A stretch of DNA of 35,382 nucleotides, from positions 1-35,382 of the forward strand of contig CANROX010000015.1 in the NCBI GenBank assembly GCA_947632335.1, read 5' to 3'. Source of the stretch: an uncultured Clostridia bacterium (GTDB lineage Bacteria > Bacillota > Clostridia > Oscillospirales > Acutalibacteraceae). The translations under genes were made by a program, and so were the position numbers. This document shows positions 25,387-32,487 of this stretch, piece by piece. Position 1 is the first letter of the stretch; each line of letters begins with the position of its first letter. The notes under the pieces are model-generated. The model ran no database searches and had not been told where the DNA came from. It saw nothing but the letters and a program-made list of their open reading frames with translations.

Positions 25387-28300
25387 TTATTTCTTTTTCT
25401 TAGGGGATTTATTTTTCTTTTTGAAAAGCCGATACAGGTCATTTTCAAAATTATACAGATTTACAAATCTCAATATAATACCTGCCGCACCGCAGAACAG
25501 CATAAGACCAAGGAGTATACCCTTTGGCATAATTTCCGCTGTAATTGGAATGGGCGCTCCGCCTCCCGCCACAACGTCCTCGCTCTGCTTAACCTGGATT
25601 GTATACATATCAATATTTGTAATCAGCTTTGTAATAAATATTATGAATGAAATAAACATACCACAGCTTGCACCAAGCTCCACAGCCATATGGTTAAAGG
25701 CGCTTGTAACTTTCAAATCTTCTGTAGATGCATAACTTTCCTTTTTCTTTGCGTACTTATAAATTACATATACAAAATAGAAAGGTACAATAAGGGATAA
25801 AACAATTTCGCCTACACAGGAACCTTTCTCCTGCAAAAGGATTTTTGTCTTTTTTATTATTTGACTAAGCCAAAAAACAAAATAAACAAGGGAGAAAAGT
25901 ACAGTTAAAACAACTCTCTTTATAAAAGAGGGCCTTTCCTCTGCGGACTCCTTATCCTTTTCGGTAAATTCGTTTATATCCGTATAACCATCATCTAAGT
26001 CGTCCCTGTAGGCATTTTCGGGGTCTGCATCAGGATGGGTGTTGTATTTGAACAAAATGGTTTTGCTTAAATATTTTCTGTAAAGGAAAGCACAGGCTAT
26101 AAGTATGGCAATACCCAGAATACTCGCAATACTGCCTATAATGTATCCCTTAGGGGTGTAAGACATCTGAATTTCATGATGCCCTGCAGTAATGTCAAAG
26201 GCAAGCATTGCCCCTCCGACTTTCTTCTTCTCTACCTCTTCTCCGTCAACTTTAACTTTCCAGCCGTCCTCATAAACAATAGATGTGTAGAAAAGACCAT
26301 CCCTCTTGCAGTCAATAACACCGTCAAGCTCTGTATCTGTCACATTTGTGGCATTTAATGTGTTCTCTGAAAGTTTTTCATATCCCTTTTGGAACACATC
26401 GTCATTCATCTTCGCCACAAAACACAGGAAGTTTGTTGATGTTCCCGAGGGCAGATTTTCAAGGGTCACAGAGAGTTTCTGACCCTTTTCAAAGTTGCCC
26501 GCATTCATAATATAAGGTCTGCTGACATCTCCGTCGTTCTTAATGCTTGTTCCGTCTTTCTTTAGTGTAATGGCCTTTGTTTCCATTGTGGCATTGTAGT
26601 AAACGCCGTAAACAAAGTATGTGCCTGTTTCCTTAATATCGTATACAAAGTCAACTGTTGTTACATTTGACTGCTGGGTAAGGTCCACAGTGTAGTCGTA
26701 TCCGTGGGCCGAACCGGAGAACATCTTATTAATTCTTACCGGATTAATATCCGATGTGCTGGAGGCGCCCTCAGGCTCTACAACTGTAAACACATCGTCC
26801 TTTATACCGGTGGCCTTTGAAAACAGTTCATTCTGTTTGTCAAATGTATTGAGATGACTAAAGTCGTCAGGGTCCCTTGTTTCAAGGGTGTAGTTTGTAA
26901 GACCCTTTTCCGTAACAAAGCCCATTGGCAAATAGTAATTATTCCTTAAGAGTACCTCCACCCCGTTTTGGTATGCAGGGGATACATACTTTGTTGCGGA
27001 ATATGTACCGTCACGGGAAATAAGATATTTTAAGTTAAGAAACAGATTTGTAACCGGGGTACTTTCCCTGTAGGTATATCTGTTACCGCTCTGCCAGCCC
27101 TGACAGCCAAATTCCTCAAGAAACTTTGTAACTGAAACATTACTCATTGAGGAGAACTGTGAAACACCGTTGTAGTCGTTAAGGCTTGCGTCATTGAGAG
27201 TCTGGGTGGCTGTCACTTCCGAACGCCACATATCCGTGGTGTTGGTTTCAAAATTATTCATCACATTAATTAAGTCCGCCGTAACAGCCTCTCCCTTTGG
27301 ATAATCCCCGGTACCTGTTGAACCTACCGTCTTAATTCCTATGTAGCTTGCCGTAAACATTTCCATCATAACAGTAGTAAAGATAATGAGGTCAAGAACA
27401 ACCTTTGGATAAATCTTAAAGATATACAGGACTGTTGCCGCCGTCATTATGGCAATAATCACCCATGAACCCCAAAGGGGAGCGCCTGTCTGTACCGTTG
27501 TGCATATAATTACAAGCAGGGAGCTGCCGAAAAATCCTATTAGAATATCCCATAAGCCGGCCTTATCAATAAGGGTATATGCCCTGTATGCAATAGTCAG
27601 CAAAACAAAGCTGAAAAGATAGGCAAATCTGTGGGGAATCATATTTGTATTGTGCATTCCGTGCCATATAAAGTCCAGCACATTTACATTGAAACTGCAC
27701 ACAAGGAACACCAAAAGTCCTATTGCAAAGGATTTTGCCCTCCAGTTGATTTTTCTGGTGGTAAGGAAAATAATTCCGAAAAATACCGCCGCCATACCGC
27801 AGGCAAGGTTGGGAAGATTTTCCTTAGTAGAGGGTGGAACAAAATCCAGGGTCTGAGACATAATTTCAGACCACTGGTAGTAACATCTCCAGTAATCCGG
27901 CCAAGAGTTGTTGGTGCTGTATGTAAGCTGTAAAGCATTAAATGCAGGCAGTGACAGAAAGGCTGTAATCATAAGGGCAATTCCGGAGAAAAGACCTGTT
28001 CTAAGCAGTCTTCCGAAAAAGTCCTTTATGCCGTTCCAGTACATAATGCTGTAGCCTATAAAGCACAGAAGTACAAATATGCAGGCAAAAAGACCAACAT
28101 AGTAATTTGCAATAACCGAAAGGGCAAGGGCTATGGTATAGAGCATAAACTTCTTTTCTCTCCACAGCATAACCATACCCAGTGCTACAAGGGGAAGCAT
28201 TGCCACAGTGTTGAGCCAAATTACATTCCAGTAGTAACCCATAAAGAAAGCACAGCAGCCGTATCCCACAGAGAATATTACAAGGGAAAGACCGTTTTTC

Positions 28301-28749
28301 TTAAAGGCTTTCTTTAGGAATATTGACATAAATCCGGAGGCACATCCAACCTCTACACAAACAGACAGCATAAGAAATTCTCTTAAAAAGTCTGCCGGTA
28401 CAAATACCGTTAAGAAGTTTATTGGGCTTGCCACATAATAGGACATAAGGGCAAGGTAGTTTCCTCCCATACCGTTGCTCCAGGAGTAAAGCAAACTCTG
28501 ACCGGAAATCAGCTTATCCTGAAAATCCACAAGGAAAGGATAGTACTGGTGCCACAAGTCCACAACCAGTATCTGCTGGTCCCCAAAGGGAGCAAATTTT
28601 TTAATAGCAAAATTTATAAGCATTATAAGGAAAGGTATAATAAACGCAAGAAGTACATATGCGTTATTTGAGAAAAATCTTCCCAAGCCTTTCTTTGTCT
28701 GATTGCACAAGGCGGCCTTGTCAATCAGTTTTTTCGTTTTTGTTGACAT
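25387..28749 (-). CDS. YfhO-family membrane glycosyltransferase-like protein with C-terminal extension
   Basis: YfhO proteins are GT-C-like polytopic proteins. In Bacillus and Staphylococcus they transfer GlcNAc from an undecaprenyl-phosphate sugar to lipoteichoic acid outside the membrane. The 1120-aa product has an N-terminal TM (about 31-49), then VVDLWHQYYPFLVDFQ with Asp64 in the usual GT-C acidic position, a run of about a dozen TM segments, a large beta-rich extracytoplasmic domain (roughly 480-850), another TM, and an acidic linker. After residue 939 comes an extension of about 180 residues with four more hydrophobic segments, including EIVLSLIVPFYFVYVIYKY, that resembles a DUF4234-type domain. 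B. subtilis YfhO is shorter (about 860 aa). The ATG follows GGAGG. It is divergent from the glycosyltransferase and flippase it probably works with. Confidence 0.88.
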   Translation of the reverse strand: MSTKTKKLIDKAALCNQTKKGLGRFFSNNAYVLLAFIIPFLIMLINFAIKKFAPFGDQQILVVDLWHQYYPFLVDFQDKLISGQSLLYSWSNGMGGNYLALMSYYVASPINFLTVFVPADFLREFLMLSVCVEVGCASGFMSIFLKKAFKKNGLSLVIFSVGYGCCAFFMGYYWNVIWLNTVAMLPLVALGMVMLWREKKFMLYTIALALSVIANYYVGLFACIFVLLCFIGYSIMYWNGIKDFFGRLLRTGLFSGIALMITAFLSLPAFNALQLTYSTNNSWPDYWRCYYQWSEIMSQTLDFVPPSTKENLPNLACGMAAVFFGIIFLTTRKINWRAKSFAIGLLVFLVCSFNVNVLDFIWHGMHNTNMIPHRFAYLFSFVLLTIAYRAYTLIDKAGLWDILIGFFGSSLLVIICTTVQTGAPLWGSWVIIAIMTAATVLYIFKIYPKVVLDLIIFTTVMMEMFTASYIGIKTVGSTGTGDYPKGEAVTADLINVMNNFETNTTDMWRSEVTATQTLNDASLNDYNGVSQFSSMSNVSVTKFLEEFGCQGWQSGNRYTYRESTPVTNLFLNLKYLISRDGTYSATKYVSPAYQNGVEVLLRNNYYLPMGFVTEKGLTNYTLETRDPDDFSHLNTFDKQNELFSKATGIKDDVFTVVEPEGASSTSDINPVRINKMFSGSAHGYDYTVDLTQQSNVTTVDFVYDIKETGTYFVYGVYYNATMETKAITLKKDGTSIKNDGDVSRPYIMNAGNFEKGQKLSVTLENLPSGTSTNFLCFVAKMNDDVFQKGYEKLSENTLNATNVTDTELDGVIDCKRDGLFYTSIVYEDGWKVKVDGEEVEKKKVGGAMLAFDITAGHHEIQMSYTPKGYIIGSIASILGIAILIACAFLYRKYLSKTILFKYNTHPDADPENAYRDDLDDGYTDINEFTEKDKESAEERPSFIKRVVLTVLFSLVYFVFWLSQIIKKTKILLQEKGSCVGEIVLSLIVPFYFVYVIYKYAKKKESYASTEDLKVTSAFNHMAVELGASCGMFISFIIFITKLITNIDMYTIQVKQSEDVVAGGGAPIPITAEIMPKGILLGLMLFCGAAGIILRFVNLYNFENDLYRLFKKKNKSPKKKK

Positions 28750-28785
28750 AACTTGTCCTCCATAATATGAAGTTCTTTTACCTAT

Positions 28786-28814
28786 ACTATATTATTCTAA
28801 CATTTTATTGTCAT
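28786..28814 (-). promoter_or_regulatory. Candidate yfhO promoter
   Basis: On the - strand ATGACA (28814-28809), a 17-base spacer, then TATAGT (28791-28786); each is 5 of 6. Confidence 0.55.
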
Positions 28815-28873
28815 TTCGTAAACCTATTTTAGTAAATTTTTTGTAAACAGTAAAATTTAAATTATGTCAAAGA

Positions 28874-28902
28874 TAGACAAGCCTTTTATATTTTGTTATA
28901 AT
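28874..28902 (+). promoter_or_regulatory. Promoter of the glycosyltransferase-flippase pair
   Basis: TAGACA at 28874-28879 (5 of 6), a 17-base spacer, then a perfect TATAAT at 28897-28902, 22 bases before the coding start. It is back to back with the yfhO promoter, about 60 bases away. Confidence 0.7.
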
Positions 28903-28924
28903 ACTTAAATAGGAGGCCTTGGTT

Positions 28925-29875
28925 ATGAGCTTAATTGATATTGTGGTGCCCTGCTACAACGAAGAAGAGGGACTCAGACATTTTGTTGAGGTAACTAACT
29001 CTGTTATAGAGGGCATAGAGGGACACAGGTTTAGATACATTTTAGTTAATGATGGCAGTAAGGATAAAACCTATCTTGTTATGAAACAGCTTGCCGAAGA
29101 ATATGACAATGTAAAGTACATTTCCTTTTCAAGAAATTTTGGCAAGGAGGCAGCAATGTATGCGGGATTTCAGCATACAACAGGGGACTATGTAATTGTT
29201 ATGGACGCCGATTTGCAGCACCCGCCCCAGCTGTTTCCGGAAATGATTAGGGAAGTTACTCTTAACGGTTACGATTGCTGCGCCCTTAGACGCACGGCAA
29301 GAGAGGGAGAAAGCAGGTTTAGGGAGTTCTTTTCAAAAATGTTTTTCCGTATGCAAAACGCCCTTTCCGAAACAAAAATGCCCTATGGCGCTGTTGACTA
29401 CAGAATTATGACAAGACAAATGGTTGACTCAATTCTTGAGCTTTCGGAAGTACAGCGTTTCAGCAAGGGACTTTTCAGTTGGGTAGGTTTTAATACAAAG
29501 TGGATACCCTACCAGTCGGTGGACAGGGAAATGGGCCAGACAACCTGGAACTTTTGGAAACTGTTTAAATATGCCCTTGACGGCATTACCAGCTTTTCCG
29601 TTGCACCCCTTAGATTTATTAGCGGAATGGGTATTGTGATTTTCGTTATTGCCCTTATATACATTCTCATAACCCTAATACAAACCCTTATTTTCGGTAT
29701 AGATGTACCGGGCTATGCAACCACCCTTATGGTTACCCTGTTTATGGGAGGTATTATGGAATTTTCCATTGGTATTGTAGGGGAATATCTGGGAAGAATT
29801 TTTATGGAAACCAAGGACAGACCTATCTATATCATTCACCATACAAATATAGAAGAGGACGAAAAAAATGACTGA
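28925..29875 (+). CDS. CsbB/GtrB-type undecaprenyl-phosphate glycosyltransferase (GT2)
   Basis: A membrane-bound GT2 enzyme that loads a sugar from a nucleotide donor onto undecaprenyl phosphate on the cytoplasmic face. The 316 aa comprise the GT-A start IDIVVPCYNEEEGL, NDGSKDKT (42-49), SFSRNFGKEAAM, the metal-binding DAD at 94-96 in MDADLQHPP, the GAVDYRIM and QRFSKGLFSWVGF blocks, then two TM helices (about 233-255 and 266-288) and the typical ending GEYLGRIFMETKDRPIY. The sugar cannot be read; GlcNAc or glucose are known in relatives. ATG 28925 has AGGAGG eight bases before it; TTG 28919 is too close. It overlaps the flippase gene by 8 bases, implying coupled translation. Confidence 0.92.
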   Translation: MSLIDIVVPCYNEEEGLRHFVEVTNSVIEGIEGHRFRYILVNDGSKDKTYLVMKQLAEEYDNVKYISFSRNFGKEAAMYAGFQHTTGDYVIVMDADLQHPPQLFPEMIREVTLNGYDCCALRRTAREGESRFREFFSKMFFRMQNALSETKMPYGAVDYRIMTRQMVDSILELSEVQRFSKGLFSWVGFNTKWIPYQSVDREMGQTTWNFWKLFKYALDGITSFSVAPLRFISGMGIVIFVIALIYILITLIQTLIFGIDVPGYATTLMVTLFMGGIMEFSIGIVGEYLGRIFMETKDRPIYIIHHTNIEEDEKND

Positions 29876-30320
29876 TTTTATTAAAAAGTTCTTTGACATA
29901 AAGTTTTGGAAATTTATTCTTGTAGGCATATTAAATACAGTAGTGGGCAACGGAATTATGTTTCTGCTCTACAATTTCACTCCCATAAAGGGAATACAGT
30001 GGGGCGTTCTGGACGGCTACTGGATTTCCTCCTCAACAGGATACATAATCGGAAGTATAGTAAGCTATTTTCTCAACAAACACTTTACTTTTCAAAACAG
30101 TGAAAAGGGTATTAAGCCAATTCTTAAATTTGCCGTTAATATTGCTGTTTGTTACTTCCTTGCCTACCTTATTGCACAGCCCCTTGTGGAGTGGATACTG
30201 TCCTCCCAAAGCGAAAGCATAAGGACAAATATTGCTATGCTGGCAGGTATGTGCCTGTTTGTAATGTTTAACTACATTGGGCAGAGATTTTTTGCCTTTC
30301 GGGAAAAGAAAGAAATATAG
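29868..30320 (+). CDS. GtrA/GtcA-family polyprenyl-sugar flippase
   Basis: A 150-aa protein with four hydrophobic helices. The start FWKFILVGILNTVVGNGIMF and the central STGYIIGSIVSYFLNKHFTFQ (NKxxTF type) are GtrA hallmarks. This family is believed to flip undecaprenyl-phosphate-linked sugars from the inner to the outer face; GtcA does so for wall and lipoteichoic acid glycosylation in Listeria and Bacillus. The overlap with the GT2 gene, and the divergent YfhO gene, complete a three-component set: load, flip, transfer. Confidence 0.9.
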   Translation: MTDFIKKFFDIKFWKFILVGILNTVVGNGIMFLLYNFTPIKGIQWGVLDGYWISSSTGYIIGSIVSYFLNKHFTFQNSEKGIKPILKFAVNIAVCYFLAYLIAQPLVEWILSSQSESIRTNIAMLAGMCLFVMFNYIGQRFFAFREKKEI

Positions 30321-30323
30321 TAC

Positions 30324-30355
30324 AAAAGGAGTGTTCATCGGAACACTCCTTTTTA
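30324..30355. terminator. Bidirectional terminator after the flippase gene
   Basis: AAAAGGAGTGTTC and GAACACTCCTTTT arms (13 bp) with a 4-base loop. T runs lie on both strands. It closes the flippase unit and the convergent gene that ends at 30353. Confidence 0.85.
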
Positions 30356-31021
30356 ATGCTTTTTCTTAATAACTTCCACAATAAAACCTGTCTGGTCCAG
30401 TTTAGTGGATTTTTTACTTTCCTCGTTGTCAGAGGATTTTTTATCCTTATTCTGGGACAAATCTTTTTCTTCACTGTCGCCGTCAGGTTTTTCCGACTCT
30501 AAAATCCACCTTTCCTCTTTCACCATTTCTGCAAACCTTTTTCCCGAGTGTCTGCGGTGTTTTTTCATATACTTTCTTCGGTAGCTTTTCATCAGTAGAT
30601 AAATTCCGGAGATAATCTTAATGAAAATAAGGAAAAGGGAAATCCCAATGCCTACATACATATAGCCAATATACACTTCCCCTGAAAGGCTTATAAGTTT
30701 AAGCCATCCGTCTAAGAGGAACAGGGTACAAACCGCCACCTCCACAAAAGAGGCCACAGTTTTCTGTATAAATATAAGGCCGCACAGCAGGGCTATTGCA
30801 CCTATATCAATAAGGTATATAAGGGCCTGAGAAAAATACGGGTCATTTTTCACAAGATTTCCGATAATAAAATATTGGACGGGAAAGTACATAGCAACTG
30901 CCGGAATAAGGTATATGAATACTATATCCTTCCATATTCCCAGCACTTCCAAAACGCCGTCAATTTTAGTTAAAACAAAGTTAATAAAATTGAGGAATGG
31001 AGGCTTTCTTTTTTCTGACAT
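30353..31021 (-). CDS. Four-TM protein with charged cytoplasmic tail, unknown function
   Basis: A 222-aa protein not assigned to a family. Four hydrophobic segments (about residues 30-55, 65-85, 87-108 and 115-143) are followed by a strongly basic stretch YRRKYMKKHRRHSGKR and a Lys/Glu/Ser-rich tail. This places the tail in the cytoplasm by the positive-inside rule. No catalytic motif is visible. It has its own weak promoter and is convergent to the glycosylation pair, sharing a terminator. A link to the cassette is possible by position only. GAGG lies seven bases before the ATG. Confidence 0.7.
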   Translation of the reverse strand: MSEKRKPPFLNFINFVLTKIDGVLEVLGIWKDIVFIYLIPAVAMYFPVQYFIIGNLVKNDPYFSQALIYLIDIGAIALLCGLIFIQKTVASFVEVAVCTLFLLDGWLKLISLSGEVYIGYMYVGIGISLFLIFIKIISGIYLLMKSYRRKYMKKHRRHSGKRFAEMVKEERWILESEKPDGDSEEKDLSQNKDKKSSDNEESKKSTKLDQTGFIVEVIKKKH

Positions 31022-31066
31022 AACAAAACCTCATATCAAAAAATTTTTATCCGTAATCTTATTTTT

Positions 31067-31095
31067 ATAATAACACATTATATTGCTTTTAGCAA
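31067..31095 (-). promoter_or_regulatory. Candidate promoter of the four-TM protein gene
   Basis: On the - strand TTGCTA (31095-31090), a 17-base spacer, then TATTAT (31072-31067). Confidence 0.4.
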
Positions 31096-31106
31096 ATACA
31101 TTTTAA

Positions 31107-31135
31107 AGTAAAAGGGGACAGTAAATACTGTCCCC
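31107..31135 (-). terminator. Terminator of the dehydratase-activase unit
   Basis: GGGGACAGTA and TACTGTCCCC perfect arms with a 2-base turn, directly after the stop at 31140. A T-rich run follows on the - strand. Confidence 0.85.
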
Positions 31136-31139
31136 AAAA

Positions 31140-32453
31140 TTATACCCTTGTCTTTTCCCTTTGGGATTTTGTTTTAACTCTAATATGTTTATCAAGCTCT
31201 TCCCTTGCAACGGCAAGCATCAGCTTAATTCTGTTTTCCTGGTTTACCCTTGGGGCTCCCGGGTCATAGTCTATGGCAACAATATTTGCCTTAGGATTAA
31301 TTTCCTTAATTTTTCTAATCATACCCTTGCCGTTAATGTGGTTAGGTAAACAGCCAAAGGGTTGGGTACAGACAATGTTTTCAAAGCCTGTTTCCGCCAG
31401 TTCCAGCATTTCTGCCGTAAGAAGCCAGCCCTCTCCCATTTTTGAACCAAAACCGATTACACCGTCAATAAGACTTTTGGTGTGGGCATACTTTGAGGGA
31501 GGCATAAACCCATATTTTTTAGTTGCCTCTATCATATAATCTTCAGTTCTTGAAACATAGTTAAGTAGGATTTCACAAACCTTTTTCTTAGCTTTGCTGC
31601 CGCCGTACAGCTTAATATCCTCAATTCTGTTGTCAATTTTAAAGGCGGCAAAACCCATAACACCGGGCAGACAAACCTCACAACCCTGTTCATACAGAAA
31701 CTGCTCCAGGTCGTTGTTGCCAAGGCGGGCATACTTAACATAAATTTCTCCAACTACGCCAACCTTAATTTTCTTTTCCCCTGTCTTTTGAATTTTTGAA
31801 AAGTCAGCACAAATTCGGTCAAGTATTTCCTCCATATCCTTAAAGCGATAACTTTTACCCTTGTTAAAATCCTGTGCCAGCTTATTCTGCCACTTTAAAA
31901 CAAGGGCATCTGTTTCCCCTTTATTAACCTCATAAGGCTTTGTCTGGTTGCGAACCGTCATAAGCACATCTCCATAGACAAGACCTGCAATAACACGCCT
32001 GATTAAGGGCAGGGAAATTTTAAATCCCGGGTTCTTTTCCAAACCGGAAAGGTTAAGGGAAATAACAGGTATTTGCTGAAGTCCTGCTTTTTTAAGCCCC
32101 TTTCTAAGCAGGTGAATATAATTAGATGCCCTGCATCCACCGCCGGTCTGCGTAATCATAAGAGCAGTTTTGTTAAGGTCATATTTTCCGCTTTCCAAAG
32201 CATTTATAAGCTGACCGATAACAAGGAGCGCAGGGTAGCAGGTATCGTTGTGAACATATTTAAGACCTGTCTGTGCAATTTCCGGACCGTCTGTATCCAG
32301 GAGTTCCACATTGTAACCCTCGTGGCGAAATGCGTCCATAAGTATACCAAAATGAACAGGCATCATCATGGGTACAAGGATTTTGTAGCCCTCGTCGTTC
32401 ATTTCCTTTGTATACATCAGACGGCCGTCTTTATCATAAACCAGCTTTGCCAT
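31140..32453 (-). CDS. 2-hydroxyacyl-CoA dehydratase-like subunit (2-HGDH/DUF2229 type)
   Basis: A 437-aa protein resembling the C-terminal part of the large clostridial BcrAD/BadFG-DUF2229-dehydratase proteins. Likely iron-sulfur ligands are Cys72 (HNDTCYPA), Cys107 (GGGCRASN), Cys258/261 (QGCEVCLPG) and Cys362/368 (NIVCTQPFGCLPN). A Rossmann-like start KIKVGVVGEIYVK lies at about 228-240. The true reaction is unknown: the family relates to 2-hydroxyacyl-CoA dehydratases and to double-cubane-cluster reductases, which are fed electrons by ATP-driven activases. The start is ATG 32453 with GGAGG eight bases before it. It starts 34 bases after the activase gene, so the two form one operon and probably one complex. 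In many relatives the two parts are fused; here they are separate. Confidence 0.8.
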   Translation of the reverse strand: MAKLVYDKDGRLMYTKEMNDEGYKILVPMMMPVHFGILMDAFRHEGYNVELLDTDGPEIAQTGLKYVHNDTCYPALLVIGQLINALESGKYDLNKTALMITQTGGGCRASNYIHLLRKGLKKAGLQQIPVISLNLSGLEKNPGFKISLPLIRRVIAGLVYGDVLMTVRNQTKPYEVNKGETDALVLKWQNKLAQDFNKGKSYRFKDMEEILDRICADFSKIQKTGEKKIKVGVVGEIYVKYARLGNNDLEQFLYEQGCEVCLPGVMGFAAFKIDNRIEDIKLYGGSKAKKKVCEILLNYVSRTEDYMIEATKKYGFMPPSKYAHTKSLIDGVIGFGSKMGEGWLLTAEMLELAETGFENIVCTQPFGCLPNHINGKGMIRKIKEINPKANIVAIDYDPGAPRVNQENRIKLMLAVAREELDKHIRVKTKSQREKTRV

Positions 32454-32487
32454 AAGCAAAACCTCCCAATTCCAAAATGTCTAAAAA

